A stretch of 64,000 nucleotides of DNA, taken from NCBI RefSeq assembly GCF_000002865.3, contig NW_001865043.1:1018872-1082871 (forward strand), in the 5' to 3' direction. Shown piece by piece: positions 44,722 to 57,300 of the stretch. The first letter of the stretch is position 1. Each line of letters opens with the position of its first letter. This stretch comes from Monosiga brevicollis MX1. Lineage: Eukaryota; Opisthokonta; Choanoflagellata; Craspedida; Salpingoecidae. A program made the translations under genes and the position numbers. Below the pieces are notes generated by a model. It searched no databases. It was not told the origin of the DNA and was given only the letters and a program-made list of their open reading frames with translations.

Positions 44722-47700
44722 ATGTCGCTCTTTGGAGACGATGACGATGACGGTGGCGGTGCGTAATGATGTCGAACCAGGGCCAAGAGAACCGCTTCGC
44801 TTCGCTCACTGGCCGATCTTTGACATGACACTGACCACCAATCGTCATACCTCTTTCTCACTGTTGCTCCAGATATCTTCAACATTCGCAAACAAGACAA
44901 GGCAGATGACCAGTACGTTGTGTCGCTGTACCGCGCCCCCAACCCCAACCCCAATCTTGCTTCCCATGCAAACCGTGTAAGAATCTGTGCTATGCGCTGA
45001 TCCAGCTACTTTGGTACGTGCTTCTGCGCCCACGCGACGCTAGGCCACGCAAGAAAGTCAACCTCTTTGATGCTCTCGACGACGATGACGATGACTTTGA
45101 CTTTGGCAAGTCAAAGTCAAAAGCCAAAGCCCAAGACAACACTCAGGACGAGCCTGTGAGCCACACCAAGACCAGCACTGGCCCCGCCGGCTCCTCCAAG
45201 GCGGAACAGGTGTTTGCTGTACGTCGAGAAATCCCGCTTGGACTGGCGCTAGACCACCAATGCTCGCACCGTCCCTTGACGCTGTTCCTTCTCACCCCCG
45301 TCTTGTATTCTGGTGCCTCCCTCAGGATGACGATGAGAGCGATGCCATCTTTGGTGGCTCGAAGAAATCGCCAGACAGTACGATCGATCGGTCCTTTCGG
45401 CCCGCCCTCCCTTGGTTTGGTGCTCTTCGTGCCAGCCACGCCCGTGCTCACCTGATTTGCTTTGGGGGAAATCAAATATCGGCAGAAACGACCAAGGCCA
45501 GCTCCAAATCTGCCACCAAGGCAGCAGCACAGCGCAGCAAGGCTGCTGCCAATAAGGCCGACACGACATCCCGCAAGGAAGCTACTGATCCGACCAAAAA
45601 GGGCAAACTTGATCCTGCCAACCCCGACCTCACGGTTGAGGACATTGACGCCGTACGTCGAGCTCGCTGCCAGTTACAACAAGCGCGCTGACGCATTGCT
45701 CACGCAAACAGACTCCCGTGCACTGGACGACCTAACAACGCTGCACCCTTGTATGCTTTAATGTCTTGTCGGTTGCGCTTGACGACATTGATACCATCGC
45801 CGCCCACCCCCATCACACAGATGCTTGCTGATACGTCCATCATGCTCACCTATGAAGAGCGTTCGTCCTTGCGCGCTCGTCGTCGCAAGCTGCGTTCTCA
45901 ACAAACGGTAAACCCCCTCTCTCTCTTTAACATGCACTGACCGTGCTCAAGTTTGGCCCGTCCTTTGCTCTCACTCCGGGACTCATGGTGTTCTGACGCT
46001 GCAATGGGACAGGAGCAGTCTCTGGCCGATGTTGACAAGGCTCTTGCGGAGGAGCGTGCTACGCGGGAGCGGCTGGAGCGCCGCCGCCAGGAGCGACAAC
46101 AAAAGCTGGTGCGTCTCATTGCAACGGGCTCCTATGAGAGCTGATGGAACCTGCACTTGCGCGTACGTTTATGCAAATGCGTCTGTGCCTGTGTTTGTGT
46201 CTGTGTGAACCCTTGTCAGGAGTCAGCTCGCCGCGATGCCTCTCCCGCTGAATCCAAGCCCAAGGTTGAATCCAAGCCCAAGGGTGAATCCAAGCCCAAG
46301 GCTGATTCCAAGCCCAAGGCTGAATCCAAGCCCAAGGCTGAAGCCCAGCCCAAGGTTGATTCTAAGCCCAAGGTTGATTCCAAGCCCGAAGCCAAGCCCA
46401 AGGTCGAAGCCAAGCCTGTGGTGGACGAGGCAGAAACTCAGGCCGCGATTGCTGCTGCTGAGAAGAGAGCAGAAAAAGGCATTGCTGCTGCGGAAGAGGC
46501 AGCAGAGCGCGCTCGTCAAGAATGTGCTGCTGCACAAGCCAAGCTTGACAAGGAGCGCACTGCTCATCGTGAAACCAAACAACAGCTTCAAGGCGCTGAA
46601 CAGGTCGGCTTAGCGTTATGATCCTTGAACTCACTACAACTACGGCACCCAAGCCTGGCTCTAGCCACAGCTACAAGCCATCGTCTCGCATAAACCCCCA
46701 GGCACCGAAGAGATGGTCTCACCAAAGCCTTTCATTTCAATGTAGTTGGCCGAAGACCTGCAGTCCAAGCTCAAGAAGCTGCGCGATGAGAATTCCGACC
46801 TCAAGGACACGATCAAAGAGCTGGAAGCACGTTCCGGGGCCACTCAAGCTATCGAGTCTAGTGAAATTCAGTTGGTCACTCGCCTCAAAAGTTTCTTCGG
46901 GCCTCTTGCTGCTCTCGTGTCGCCAATAGTAGCCGCACGTGCCCATGCGCTGTGCTGATGAACATTGCAACATCGTAGATCTCTCAAAGACGATATCAAG
47001 CGGTTGCGTGGAGAACGGCGCGAGGCTGAAGAGCGAGCCGATAAGGTTTGGTCCATGGCCTCAAAATTTTGCCTCAAGACCAAACATTCCTCTTTTTGAC
47101 ATTTACCTGCTTGTTGCGTATGTACGTGACGTAGGCGGAACGCCAAGCCAAGTCTTTGTCTGACAAGGCTACTGGACTCGAGAGCAAAGTCAGTGAGCTC
47201 CAGACGGAAGTGGACGAGCTTGAAGAGGATCTGACCTTTATGACCAAGAAGGCCAAGCAAGCTGAGGCGGATGCAGCGGCCGCCTCTGCGGCTCCGTCTT
47301 CAACCTCAACCCCGAGTGCTTTGACAGAAGAAGTCAACCCCGAACGGGCCCCGAAACCTGCAACAGAGGTACTGATGCTTACTCAATGGTCACGGCTGTG
47401 TTTTGTCTTGCTTGGTTCGGTTTTTGCTTCTTTTGGTTTTTTTGCCTTTCTATCAAGGCGAGACAAGTGTGCAGACGCTTGTTCTTTTAGCTCACGAGAA
47501 AATCTGCCAAACATTGTAGAAGCCCAAGCCCACTTCGGCCAAGCCCACCTCGGCCAAGCCCACCTCGGCCAAGCCCACCTCGGCCAAGCCTGCGGTTCCA
47601 GGTGTGTTTTTCTTCCGAGCATGGTTTTGCGCTTCAAAAGGACGGATGCAACGAGCCGTCCCAACAACCCTGGCACAGAGCCGCGGCCCTCTTTTTACTC

Positions 47701-48943
47701 CTTTTGACTTCATCTGTGTGTGTCACGCTCGTAGCCAAAGCCGCTGCACCAGTGGATGAGGGCAAGTTTGATAAGCCGGCCCTTCGCAAGGTTGATCGGG
47801 TACGAACAAGCTGACGCGAGACGCAACGATTTTTTTTTTACCCAAACGTCTTGATGTTTGTCTCGCAACGGGCCACTCTCCGTTGGTATCCATCCTTACT
47901 TGGCATGCTTTTGAATGGCTAGCCATCCATGCGTCACATGCCAGGGCGCAAAACCGGTGAGTCGCCCGTGGCAAGCCCAGAAACCAACCGTCGCGTTCGA
48001 CGAGGTGTGGACTATGAGACTCAAAACGTCAAGCCCAGCGACATGGCTCGACGTCAGACGGTTACAGAGCGACCTGTAAGCTTCCGAGTTTGGCGAGCCA
48101 TGTGCTTTCTCAAGCCTTCAAATTAGAGCTCGATAACATCGATGCCTCGTTGCCTTGCGTCATTTGCACCTCGTAGACGGCGCCCCCGGCAGCTGATGAG
48201 CGACGTCAAACCATCACGGAACGACCGGTACGACGGCAGCGAGCGCGAACCTGACTGGGATCTTTTTGCCGGCCTCGGGACTCATTGCAGCTTTTGGCGT
48301 GAATAGACGACGGATGACGCTGACAAGCCGAAGAAAAAAGGCTGGACGCCACCCGTGAATCCAAAGTGCAAGGTGAGGAGGAAAGGGAGCTTTTGCCGCT
48401 CCAGCGAAGAAGTCTTCTGTTGCCTCTTTGGGGTCTTTGCGCCTCATGTGAGATGCCCATTCACGTGCACAGGCCTGCGATAAGAGTGTGTATGTGGTTG
48501 AGAAGCTTGAGGCTGACGGTGACATTTATCACAAGGTCTGCCAGCCGTATCGAGTACCAATTACTAACCGCGGTTGACCTGCACCTGACCTGCACCTGAC
48601 GCGGCCTCACGACCAACCATTGCTCCCGCGTTTTACCAGCTCTGCTTTAAATGCACTGAGTGTAAGGCAACGCTGCGCCTCGGTAGCTACGCTAGCTACC
48701 AGGGCAAGCTGTTTTGCAAGCCCCATTTCAAGCAGTTAGTGCTTCATGGTTGCGAGGATCCGGGCTTTTGTGGCTAACTTTTCGTTTTCTCTCGACACAA
48801 CAGCTCATGGTGGCGCATTGCCCCCTGTTGCTCCTTCTAGGTTGTTCCGCTTGAAGGGCAACTACGACGAAGGTTTTGGTGGCTCCCAGCACAAGTATAA
48901 GTGGGTTAACAAAGACCATGACGATGGTCAAAGTGACGCCTAA
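44722..48943 (+). CDS. Coiled-coil protein with one C-terminal EPLIN-type LIM domain
   Basis: The ATG at 44722 starts MSLFGDDDDDG. Further short acidic exons follow (KKVNLFDALDDDDDDFDFGK; DDDESDAIFGG), then a Lys/Ala-rich segment. Charged helices (LADVDKALAEERATRERLER; LAEDLQSKLKKLRDENSDLK; KVSELQTEVDELEEDL) predict a long coiled coil broken by a KPK-E-S repeat at 46250-46420. A KPTSA repeat lies at 47520-47600. The end is a single LIM domain: CKACDKSVYVVEKLEADGDI (about 48366, then across an intron from 48475), H-x2-C-x2-C and CKATLRLGSYASYQGKLFCK, then LFRLKGNYDEGFG. This is very close to the LIM of EPLIN/LIMA1, an actin-bundling protein, including the KGNYDEGFG extension. A role in the actin cytoskeleton is inferred. 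The N-terminal half is unrecognised. The stop is TAA at 48941-48943. Confidence 0.85.
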
Positions 48944-49114
48944 ACAAAAGCACAACTGTGCAAAAGTCTTTTGCCGTGACAGAGCGACAGGGCAGTGTCT
49001 TGGGTCTTGGGATTTCATGAGGACGGGAGATACTGCTTTAGTGTCACATGCGTTGATTGTACCGTGTGGTGTGGCTAATCCTGGTGGTCGCCGGGACGCC
49101 TCTGATGAAATGTG

Positions 49115-49120
49115 AATAAA
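49115..49120 (+). promoter_or_regulatory. Polyadenylation signal AATAAA for the LIM gene
   Basis: A canonical hexamer 171 bp downstream of the LIM gene's stop and about 205 bp before the PPIL4 start. Confidence 0.6.
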
Positions 49121-49324
49121 ACTCATTTTCCCCAGTCTTGACCGCCAGCGGCACAACCCACTTTCTCCTTTTTAAAGGGGGCACGAGAGCACAAACAACA
49201 AACAACAACAACACTACCACACACACGCACGCACACAAGAGAAGGAAGGAAAAAAAAAGAACAAAAGAGCGTTGTTGCACATTTGATGTCTGACAGTTTT
49301 TTCTTTCTCTCCAGCACCAACACG

Positions 49325-51861
49325 ATGGCCGTGCTGATGGAAACCAGCTTGGGCGATCTGGAAATTGACCTCTATGTCGACGATTGTCCCATGGGTGTGT
49401 GGCTATAGATCCCATTGCCTGGCTCCGCCTTCTGGCTTTGCATTCGACCAGCAGAGACACTGCATATTCCCTTCGCCCGCGCCTGGCTCTGGTGTTCTCT
49501 GCTCCCGCGACCTGGCCCTTAGCTGATCGAATGTCTTGCACGCGGTTCATCATAGAGAGCGAGAACTTTTTAAAGCTGTGCAAGTGCAAGTACTACAACT
49601 ACTCGCTGTTTCACCGCGTCGTCGTATGTGCCCAGGCACCCCCCTTTCCCCCCCGCGCGCGCGCGTCTTGACTGCCGCGGCTCTCCGCTTGTCGCGTGCC
49701 CCCTCGGTGTTGATGCTCATGCCAGTGTGCTACTGCAACCTGTTTTATACCAGTCACACTTTGTCGCTCAAACAGGCGACCCCACAGGCTCGGGCCAGGG
49801 CGGCTCCTCTGTCTGGGGCCTCATTGATGGCGAGAGCAAGCGCTTCTTTCCCAAAAATGATCAAAACCGGTGTGTGTTCCTGCTCTCAAGCGAAGCAGAA
49901 TGATAGAGCATACCATACTCGGGGGCGCGTGCCTGTCGTGTAGCTTCAGACCGGTATTCTGCTGTTGCTCATATGAAATGGAACGCGTGCTTACACTGTT
50001 CAGATTCAAACACACACGTCGCGGCCAGCTGAGCTTTGTCAATGATGGAAACAACCGTCATGGGAGCCAATTTTTTATCACGCTTTCCGACCGGCTCGAC
50101 TCTCTCGATGGTCATCACTCTGTCTTTGGCGAGGTACACAGGCTCGCCTGCGACCCAACCTTGCTGCTTCCACTCCGCCCCGCGCACAGCCTTACGTCCT
50201 CCCATTGCCTGACATCATCGTCGACACAGGTGGCCGAGGAGTCTTTTGCGGTCTTGGAAAAGATCAACCGCGCCGTGGTTGACGACAAGAACCAGCCCTA
50301 TCAAGATATTCGCATCCGCCACACGATTGTTCTGGACGACCCCTTCCCTGATCCAGCGGGCTTGCCTGTGCCAGACAAGTCACCGCTCCCCACGAAGGAA
50401 CAGATTGAGGTTTGCTGGCCTTGCCCAAGCGCTGCTCGTTCACTTGTCCAACGCAAGCTTGACGCCGTACCCTTTCCCCACCCTTTAGGCTGGGCGCATC
50501 GGCGAAGATGAAAAGATTAACGAGTTTGAAGGCATGACCGAGGAGGAAGTGGAGGAGATCATGCGCAAGCGTGAAGCTGCAGGTCGCGCACAGATTTTGG
50601 AAATGGTACGTTTTGGCCCCAGCTTCGAAGGCCACCCGTTTTCTGTGCTTCAACAAGAAACCACCTCCCAGTGGTGATGATGAGTTATCAAGTCATTCAT
50701 CGCTGGTGCGCTCCAACTTTCTCCTTATGATTAGATTGGTGATCTGCCCGATGCTGATGTCAAGCCGCCTGAAAACATTCTTTTCGTGTGCAAGCTCAAC
50801 GCGGTCACAACAGACGAGGATTTACGCTTGATCTTTGCTCGTTTTGGCAAAATCCTCAGCGTATGATGCTGCAACGAGTTATTTCCCATCAGTCGTCCCA
50901 CTCTGCCTGCGGATTCCTTCACCCCCCCCCGCTCATTTTTGGGTTTTGGCTGGGTAGTGCGAAATCATCCGTGACTGGAAATCTGGCGACAGCTTGCAGT
51001 ACGCCTTTATCGAGTTTGAGAACGCCGAAGTATGTGTTGCCGCTACCATCCGGACAACAGCCTGACCTTGCCATCAGCCTTGGCATGCATTGATACTGTG
51101 TTGGCTCACTGATTAATCTGGTCACGCCTCTGTTTGCCCTGCTTATTTCGGCTGATCGGTTGAATAGGATGCCGAAGAGGCTTACTTCAAGATGGACAAC
51201 GTTTTGATTGATGACCGGCGTATTCACGTGGACTTTTCACAGTCGGTGGCCAAGTCCAGCAATTATCTGTTGCCTCGTGGCTGGAAGCTTGGTGGCTCCA
51301 AGGTGCGCAGCATACAAAACGCCTTTATACGTCAGCTTGCAACACTCGGTTAACCTGTGGTATGACAATCGCGTGCTCTGGCTGCCCTGGCTGAATGCAG
51401 CTCAAAGTGAAGCAACAAGGTGCTGTTGGTGGTCGCAAGTACGAAGACTACAACCTGGTTTTTGAAGACGATGGCCGCAAGAATGTATGTTGAGCGTACC
51501 ATGTGACCATGGACATGCCCCTGGATGTTGCCTACTCTATCATCTGACCCATCCTTGTGGTTATCAACCATGACGGCAGGATCGCAATGGCCGAGGTGAC
51601 CGACGCGACCATCGCGACCATCGCGACCGAGACCATCGCAGCGGTCATCGCGATCGCCGCGTTGTGGACCATGATCGCCGCGACCATGACCGTCGCCATG
51701 ATGACCGCCGCGAACCTCGGCGTCACGACGACCGTCGCCGCGATGACCGCCGTCATGACCGTGATTACCGCGACGATGGTCGCCGCACACAGCATCAGCG
51801 CGATGACCGCCGTGAGCCCCGCCGCCACGATGATCGCCGCCACGATAATCGCCGAAGATGA
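49325..51861 (+). CDS. PPIL4: PPIL4, cyclophilin with RRM, spliceosome-associated
   Basis: The exons give an N-terminal cyclophilin: [55 protein letters not shown] and [21 protein letters not shown] conserved linker ([32 protein letters not shown]) leads to an RRM ([40 protein letters not shown]-like box [20 protein letters not shown]). Human PPIL4 has the same order and near-identical linker motifs. It is a nuclear proline isomerase linked to pre-mRNA splicing. Unlike human PPIL4 (IHNVQRDF), this copy keeps the FHRV arginine used for catalysis in cyclophilin A. The C-terminal exon (from about 51580) is an Asp/Arg/His repeat ([13 protein letters not shown]) replacing the vertebrate Lys/Arg/Ser tail. 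The stop is TGA at 51859-51861. Confidence 0.95.
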
Positions 51862-52261
51862 TAAAAGTTAGGCAAGATGCTTTAAACAAGAGTGAATAAT
51901 GGCTCAGGGAATTGATTCACTGGCTGTCTAGTCTCTCGACGTGACTATGAAGGGAAAGCAAACACCTCTCTTCGTTCTGCTCTCCCATGCCTCGCTCGCT
52001 CTCTCCTTCTCTCCCCCTTCCCTTTCTCACTCTGTCTTGATTAGCGCCATCGACCAGAAGAACGGTTGAGTGACCGTCTGAAGGAACAAGAGTTTTTTAT
52101 TCAAAAAAAGGATAAAAGGATTGAGCGCTAGGCTTTTCACATGTCAATTTGCCACACAGAGGGGACCGAGGCACGGCCGCGCGGGTCCCACGAGACACGG
52201 CACCAAACAGGAAAAAAAAAAAACTTGACTGCGCCACTTTCACACCGATTCCATTCCAGGC
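51862..52261. other. Convergent 3' region between PPIL4 and EIF3K
   Basis: About 400 bp. It contains the EIF3K polyadenylation signal and pyrimidine-rich sequence near 51985-52035. No coding region. Confidence 0.55.
52096..52101 (-). promoter_or_regulatory. Polyadenylation signal AATAAA for EIF3K
   Basis: A minus-strand AATAAA about 160 bp beyond the EIF3K stop codon. Confidence 0.6.
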
Positions 52262-53832
52262 TCACTTCGTCGACTTCTTCTGCTGCGCCTTGTTCTGCGC
52301 CTCGATCAGGTGTGCAATGGCTGCCAAAGATGCAGCATGGGTGAGAATGGGCTGTTTGTGACATGTATGGTGCTCGAAAATTGGCCAACTGCCAACAATC
52401 ATGTTACGCAGAATGAAAGAATAATAGGCAGCAGCAACTCACCGCCAAACTCAATCTTCTCCACCACAGTCTTGGACACAACCACATCGTCCTGTGACGG
52501 GGAGTTGACGGCAAGATAAGTTGAAAAAGGCACACTGACGCCAGGTTTGACAAAATCTCACTCAAACGAGTGGTTCAAGCTGCTAGCGCACTTGCGCTGG
52601 GCCGTCAGAGACCACAATCAAATTAATCAAACTCACCTTGCGAGAGACCATGTAATTGTCGCCCTCCTTGGTCCACTCGTGGCTCTTAGCAAACTCCTCG
52701 AGCGCCGCGGCATCCTTGATGTTGGTCATTTCCCGAACCACGTCCACCGAGACGTGTTGGTAGGTCGACTGAATAATGTATGCCGCGTACTCGCGGATGG
52801 TTTCAACAAAACCCACAACAGTGACCTCACGCAGCTCCTCGTCGCCCTCCTCGGTCACGGTCAGGAGTTTGCTCTTGAGCAGATCCTTGTGGTCCGACAG
52901 GTATTTCTACAACCAAAAAGTGTTGGAGCAATGATGATAAGACACAAGAATGCTGACACGCAAGGCTCAATGGCTTGCGCGTGCCAAAAGACCCCGAGGC
53001 AAAAGTCTACATGATCCCAAAAACAAAAAGTGGTCGTGTGATGGCCGGCCGTCCGCAACGTACCCAGAACTCGGCAAAGCGGCATGACTCCAGCAGTTGG
53101 TGCAAGTACATCAGCTGCTGAATGGGGCGCTGTTGCTGGGACTCAACCGTCAAGAGCGACGCGCACTAAAAATATGAGGCACGTCGGGAAGTCAGCGAGG
53201 CACATAAAACAGCGGGTCAGCCGAGTGCACACACAACGAACGGCGATGACATGGTGCCAGGACCAGCGAAGAATGCAACGACGTACCAGGAAAAAGTCGT
53301 TGTCAGGCATGCCAGTCAGCGCCTTGAGCAGCACAGTGCAAGCGGTTGGCAGGTTGAAGTACGTCGGGTTGAATTGATACCTGTCGCGGTATGACGCGAG
53401 GCAAACAATGGATCAGTGTCTCGAGCAAATAGGTTTTCCTTCCGCCTTCAGAGCTCGAGAATAAAAGTTCATGCCAAGAGCTGTGGCAAAGAGAAGCACA
53501 GCCTGCACCCAAGTCCATGACCCGAGGAAGAACACGTACAGTTTGAGGATGGCCAGGCACACATCAAGATCGTAGTAATTCTCCTCGAGCTAATGAATGA
53601 CATGATCATAGACCAAACGGGGAGAAGCCGGTCAGAAGGGGGTCAGCTCGTTTGCTTCAGGCGGTAGTCCAAGGTCGCAATCCCTACAACTGCCGGGCTG
53701 CCTGGAGCAAGCGGAGCTAACCGTCTTCTCGAAGTACTCGGCAAAAAAACCGAGGTTGCTGGGGTTGTAGCGTTCGATGGTACCAATGATACCACCGAAA
53801 CGCTCTTCGAGCTCACGCAATTCTTCCGACAT
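52262..53832 (-). CDS. EIF3K: EIF3K, translation initiation factor 3 subunit K
   Basis: A small multi-exon gene starts at ATG 53832 with a helix and IERYNPSNLGFFAEYFEKT (human IDRYNPENLATLERYVETQ). It continues with LEENYYDLDVCLAILKLYVF-like exon 53540-53590, YQFNPTYFNLPTACTVLLKA and LTGMPDNDFFL (human NLPHTDFTL). Next are QQQRPIQQLMYLHQLLESCR, then the WINT/PCI-type C-terminal part (TYQHVSVDVVREMTNIKDAA; KSHEWTKEGDNYMVSRK) and VVEKIEFGG before the final helix ending KAQQKKSTK. It is a subunit of the cytosolic eIF3 complex bound near eIF3L. Length and order match the family. The last exon ends with TGA at 52262-52264. Confidence 0.93.
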
Positions 53833-54356
53833 GGTGCAAGGTTTTGGAGAAGGCTAGCTAGCACGCACGCTGATCCTGACGCACCGCAGACACAAGCACC
53901 CAAGTGAGAGCGAGGCGACGCTCGACGTGCCAGGTGTGCGATCTCCTTGCTTCCGCTCGCACAAAGCCCCTTTTGAGTTGGCAAAAACAGAACACACACG
54001 AAAGCCATGGCGTGCGACAAAAACCGATCAAGAAGGCCAAAGTCAAAAAGAACCCGGCAAGCCAACAACGAAAAGAATGGTCACAGCTGCATTTGACGCT
54101 GCCCTTTTGCCGATCAGTTCCCCTGGCGCTTCCCTTTGTGCCGTTCGAGTCTCTTGTGTGGGACCGCGTTCACTCACTCACGTGTGCTCTCTCTACTGGT
54201 AATGGACGACACAAGGTAAGTGCCCCTTTGGAACACCAAAACCGCTGGTCGCAACAGGTGTTCTAAACATGTGATGTCAACTCATGTTCTTCGAGGTATA
54301 AATCTGGTTCTGGAATATTGAATTTTCCGACCAGTTACCCTCGGATTTGTATATCG
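53833..54356. promoter_or_regulatory. Divergent intergenic region, EIF3K / TPR-JmjC gene
   Basis: A 524-bp gap between divergent start codons. It holds both promoters; no coding region is supported. Confidence 0.5.
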
Positions 54357-57300
54357 ATGGCGGCGGCCGAGGCGATGGCGGCGGTCAAGGCGCCGGTGGC
54401 GGTGGTAGCCCGTGTCGGACGCGCTGGATCGGCGCATGCGCTTGGGCGCGGCGTCTTGTTGTGTCTGTTGATGGCCATTTTCCTGACAGCGACGGCCCGC
54501 GCCGAGAACTACGGCGTTGACAAGGTGCCCACCAGTTACCGCTTTGAAGACCCGCGAGCCGACCACACGGCCGCAGGCATCGCCTTTGACGAAGCCAAGC
54601 GCCGCAATCTCGCCGTGCAGGCCTTTGAGGCAGCCGTTCGCTTCAACCCAACCAGTGCTACCTATAATAATCTGGTACTCTCGCATCGAACCGGGGCCAT
54701 GCCCCATGCTCACTGGGATCTCGGTTATTGTCCGCACTACGGGAGCTCAGGGGTGATTGCATCGGGGTCCCCGGCCAGCTCTGGCTGAGGCCAGGCGATG
54801 CGACCCTTCTCACCTGCACACCGACCGATCTTGCTTCCGCTTCTGATTAGGGTGTGGTACTCATGCGCGAGCATCAGTATGAACGCTCCCGGGAGGCTCT
54901 CCTGCAGGTCAGGGCGCCCATCTCGGCTTCATACACACTCACTCGCTCACTCACTCACACACTCACTCACACACTCACTCACACACTCACTCACATAATA
55001 CGCCCCGACTGGTGGCACGCCACCTCAATGGCTTGGCTTGGCTTGGCTTGACCTGCAAACTCATGTTGTTGTTTGCTGGTGCAACACCTCAGGCCCTCAA
55101 AATTGAACCCAACAACAAGCACGCCATGGACAACATGAAAGACCTGAACAAGCTCGCCGGTGACTATCTCGGCTCGGCGCTACCCCCCAGCCCTCCAAGC
55201 CCTCTGCGCCCTCCGCCGGCCCCCAGCAACGAGTATGAGGAGCTGGACGATCTGGCTGGCACGGGTCTTGGCCATGCACAACAAACGATTCTTACCTACG
55301 AAGATGATGAGGTCGGCTCTGAAAATTTCTTCTCTCGCGCTTTCCACCAGCGTCGCTCACGTACTTTCCGCGATTTTCTGACCAAACACGTGCCCCATTG
55401 ATGCAGGCTTTGGACTTGGACGATTATGAACCAGATGATTACGCTGAGGGCGAAGCCACCGCAGCGCCCACGGGCAGCCGCCCACCATCAACCGCGCACC
55501 CGTCTCCAACACCCTCGGCCGCAGTACACAAACCTGCCGCGCCGGCCCCGCGGCCTTCAGCCCCAGCTTCAACTGGCTCCGGCACACTCAAGCCGCCTCA
55601 AAACCCGGGCACGCTCCACCTGCCACCTTCCAATAACAGTGTGTTCCCTGAGATCCAGCCTTCTGTCCCCTGTTCTGCGCACCTGAGATCCAGCCTTCTG
55701 CGCAGCTCTCGCCAGCTGACCATGGTCCTTCCACGTCACCGCTCGCAGTGACGGGGCCCCGCTGGCACTTCAAGCGCCCTCTGCGGGCCGGTGGCTCCCT
55801 GAAAACAGTGCCTCTCGACCAAGTCAGCATTGCCATTGCCCTAGCATGCTGATTTTCGCCTTGCCTCATATTCTGGCCCCGCATCAACATCACTATGCCA
55901 CCCCATCGCTCCTCCCTGCGCACAGGCCTGGCGCTTGGCTGAAGAAGCAGACGCTCCCTCAGTGCCCATCCGAAGTCAGAACATGGTGTTTGATAATGCG
56001 CCTCCAAAAACTGTTGCCGTCAAGGGTCGACAAGACCTCTTGCGTTTTATTCGCAACGAATTCAGGTGGGTTTAGACCTGGCCTGTGCAGGCAACCTCGC
56101 TAACTGCACACACCCACGTCCTCGCCGCATTCCCTCCTGAGCTAGCTCTCACGCGTTTGACTGTGTGTGCTCTGTGACATGCAACCTTCAGGGAGCGCTA
56201 TTTTGAACAGTTTCCCGTCTACATTCAAGCTCAGGGTGCATATCTTGACTTTCTCAACTATTCTGCTGCGCTGTCTGGGTAGGTCAACCATCGCCTGACC
56301 CTGTTGTGTGGCCCTACCCGGCTGGATCTCAACGGACAATACATGCCCGTTTCTAGCCAAACATTCAACTATGCCGGTGACAAGGAGAAGAGTGACCCTC
56401 GTAATGTCAAGTTTATCAAACGCACCTTTGATCAAAAGCAAGAATCAGGGCGCAAAACTGAGAAGGACTTGGCGCGGGCCCTACGTGAAGGTTTTACTCT
56501 CCAATTCTACAGCGTCAACTACTGGGACCCCAACATTGCCAGTCTTGCCCTCGAGTTGAGCGAACACGGCATCCTCTTACCAGGTGCGTGCACTCAATAA
56601 CGTCATACTGTGCTGTACTGCGCAAGGTGCCGTGAAACTCTTGCAAGGACGTCAATCTCTGCCAACCTGCTGCTGACCTGCATGTGCCACTCACTCGTCC
56701 TGTGCTGCCTTATGCCCAACAGTCAATGCCAACTTGTACATCACACCGGGTGGTACCAGCGTTTCGCTCGTTCCCCATACTGACTACCAGTGCTCCCTCA
56801 TGGTGCAGCTTGCTGGCGTCAAACGCTGGCGCCTCTGGAAGATGCCTGGTCAGTTGATAAAACAAGGCCACTCACTTTTGCCAGCCATATGGGCTCGCAA
56901 TTCCATGTCACGCTTCTTTCACATGCTAACTTTTTGTCCTGTCGCACGTCAGAAATCATGCTGCCCGTTAGTGCAAATATGATTCGTGGTCGTGATACCG
57001 ATGATCTGGTTGCGTATGTTCTCGCTTTCATTTGCTTGATGAAGACTCGCTGCCTCGCCTTGTGCCCATCCACCCCCCTGTGAGAGTCGCTGACTGGAGA
57101 CGATGAATGTTGACTAGCTCGGAGGAACTTGGAGAGCCTTACATGGACGTGTTGTTGCAGCCGGGTGACATTCTCTACGTCCCTCGGTGTGCACCCTCTG
57201 CTTTCACGCGTGCGGCTTATCACCTTGTTTGTTGACAGCCTCATTGCTCTGCCACTTGGCCCCGCCCCCCTTCTTAGAGGCGTCTTGCATGCAACCTCCA

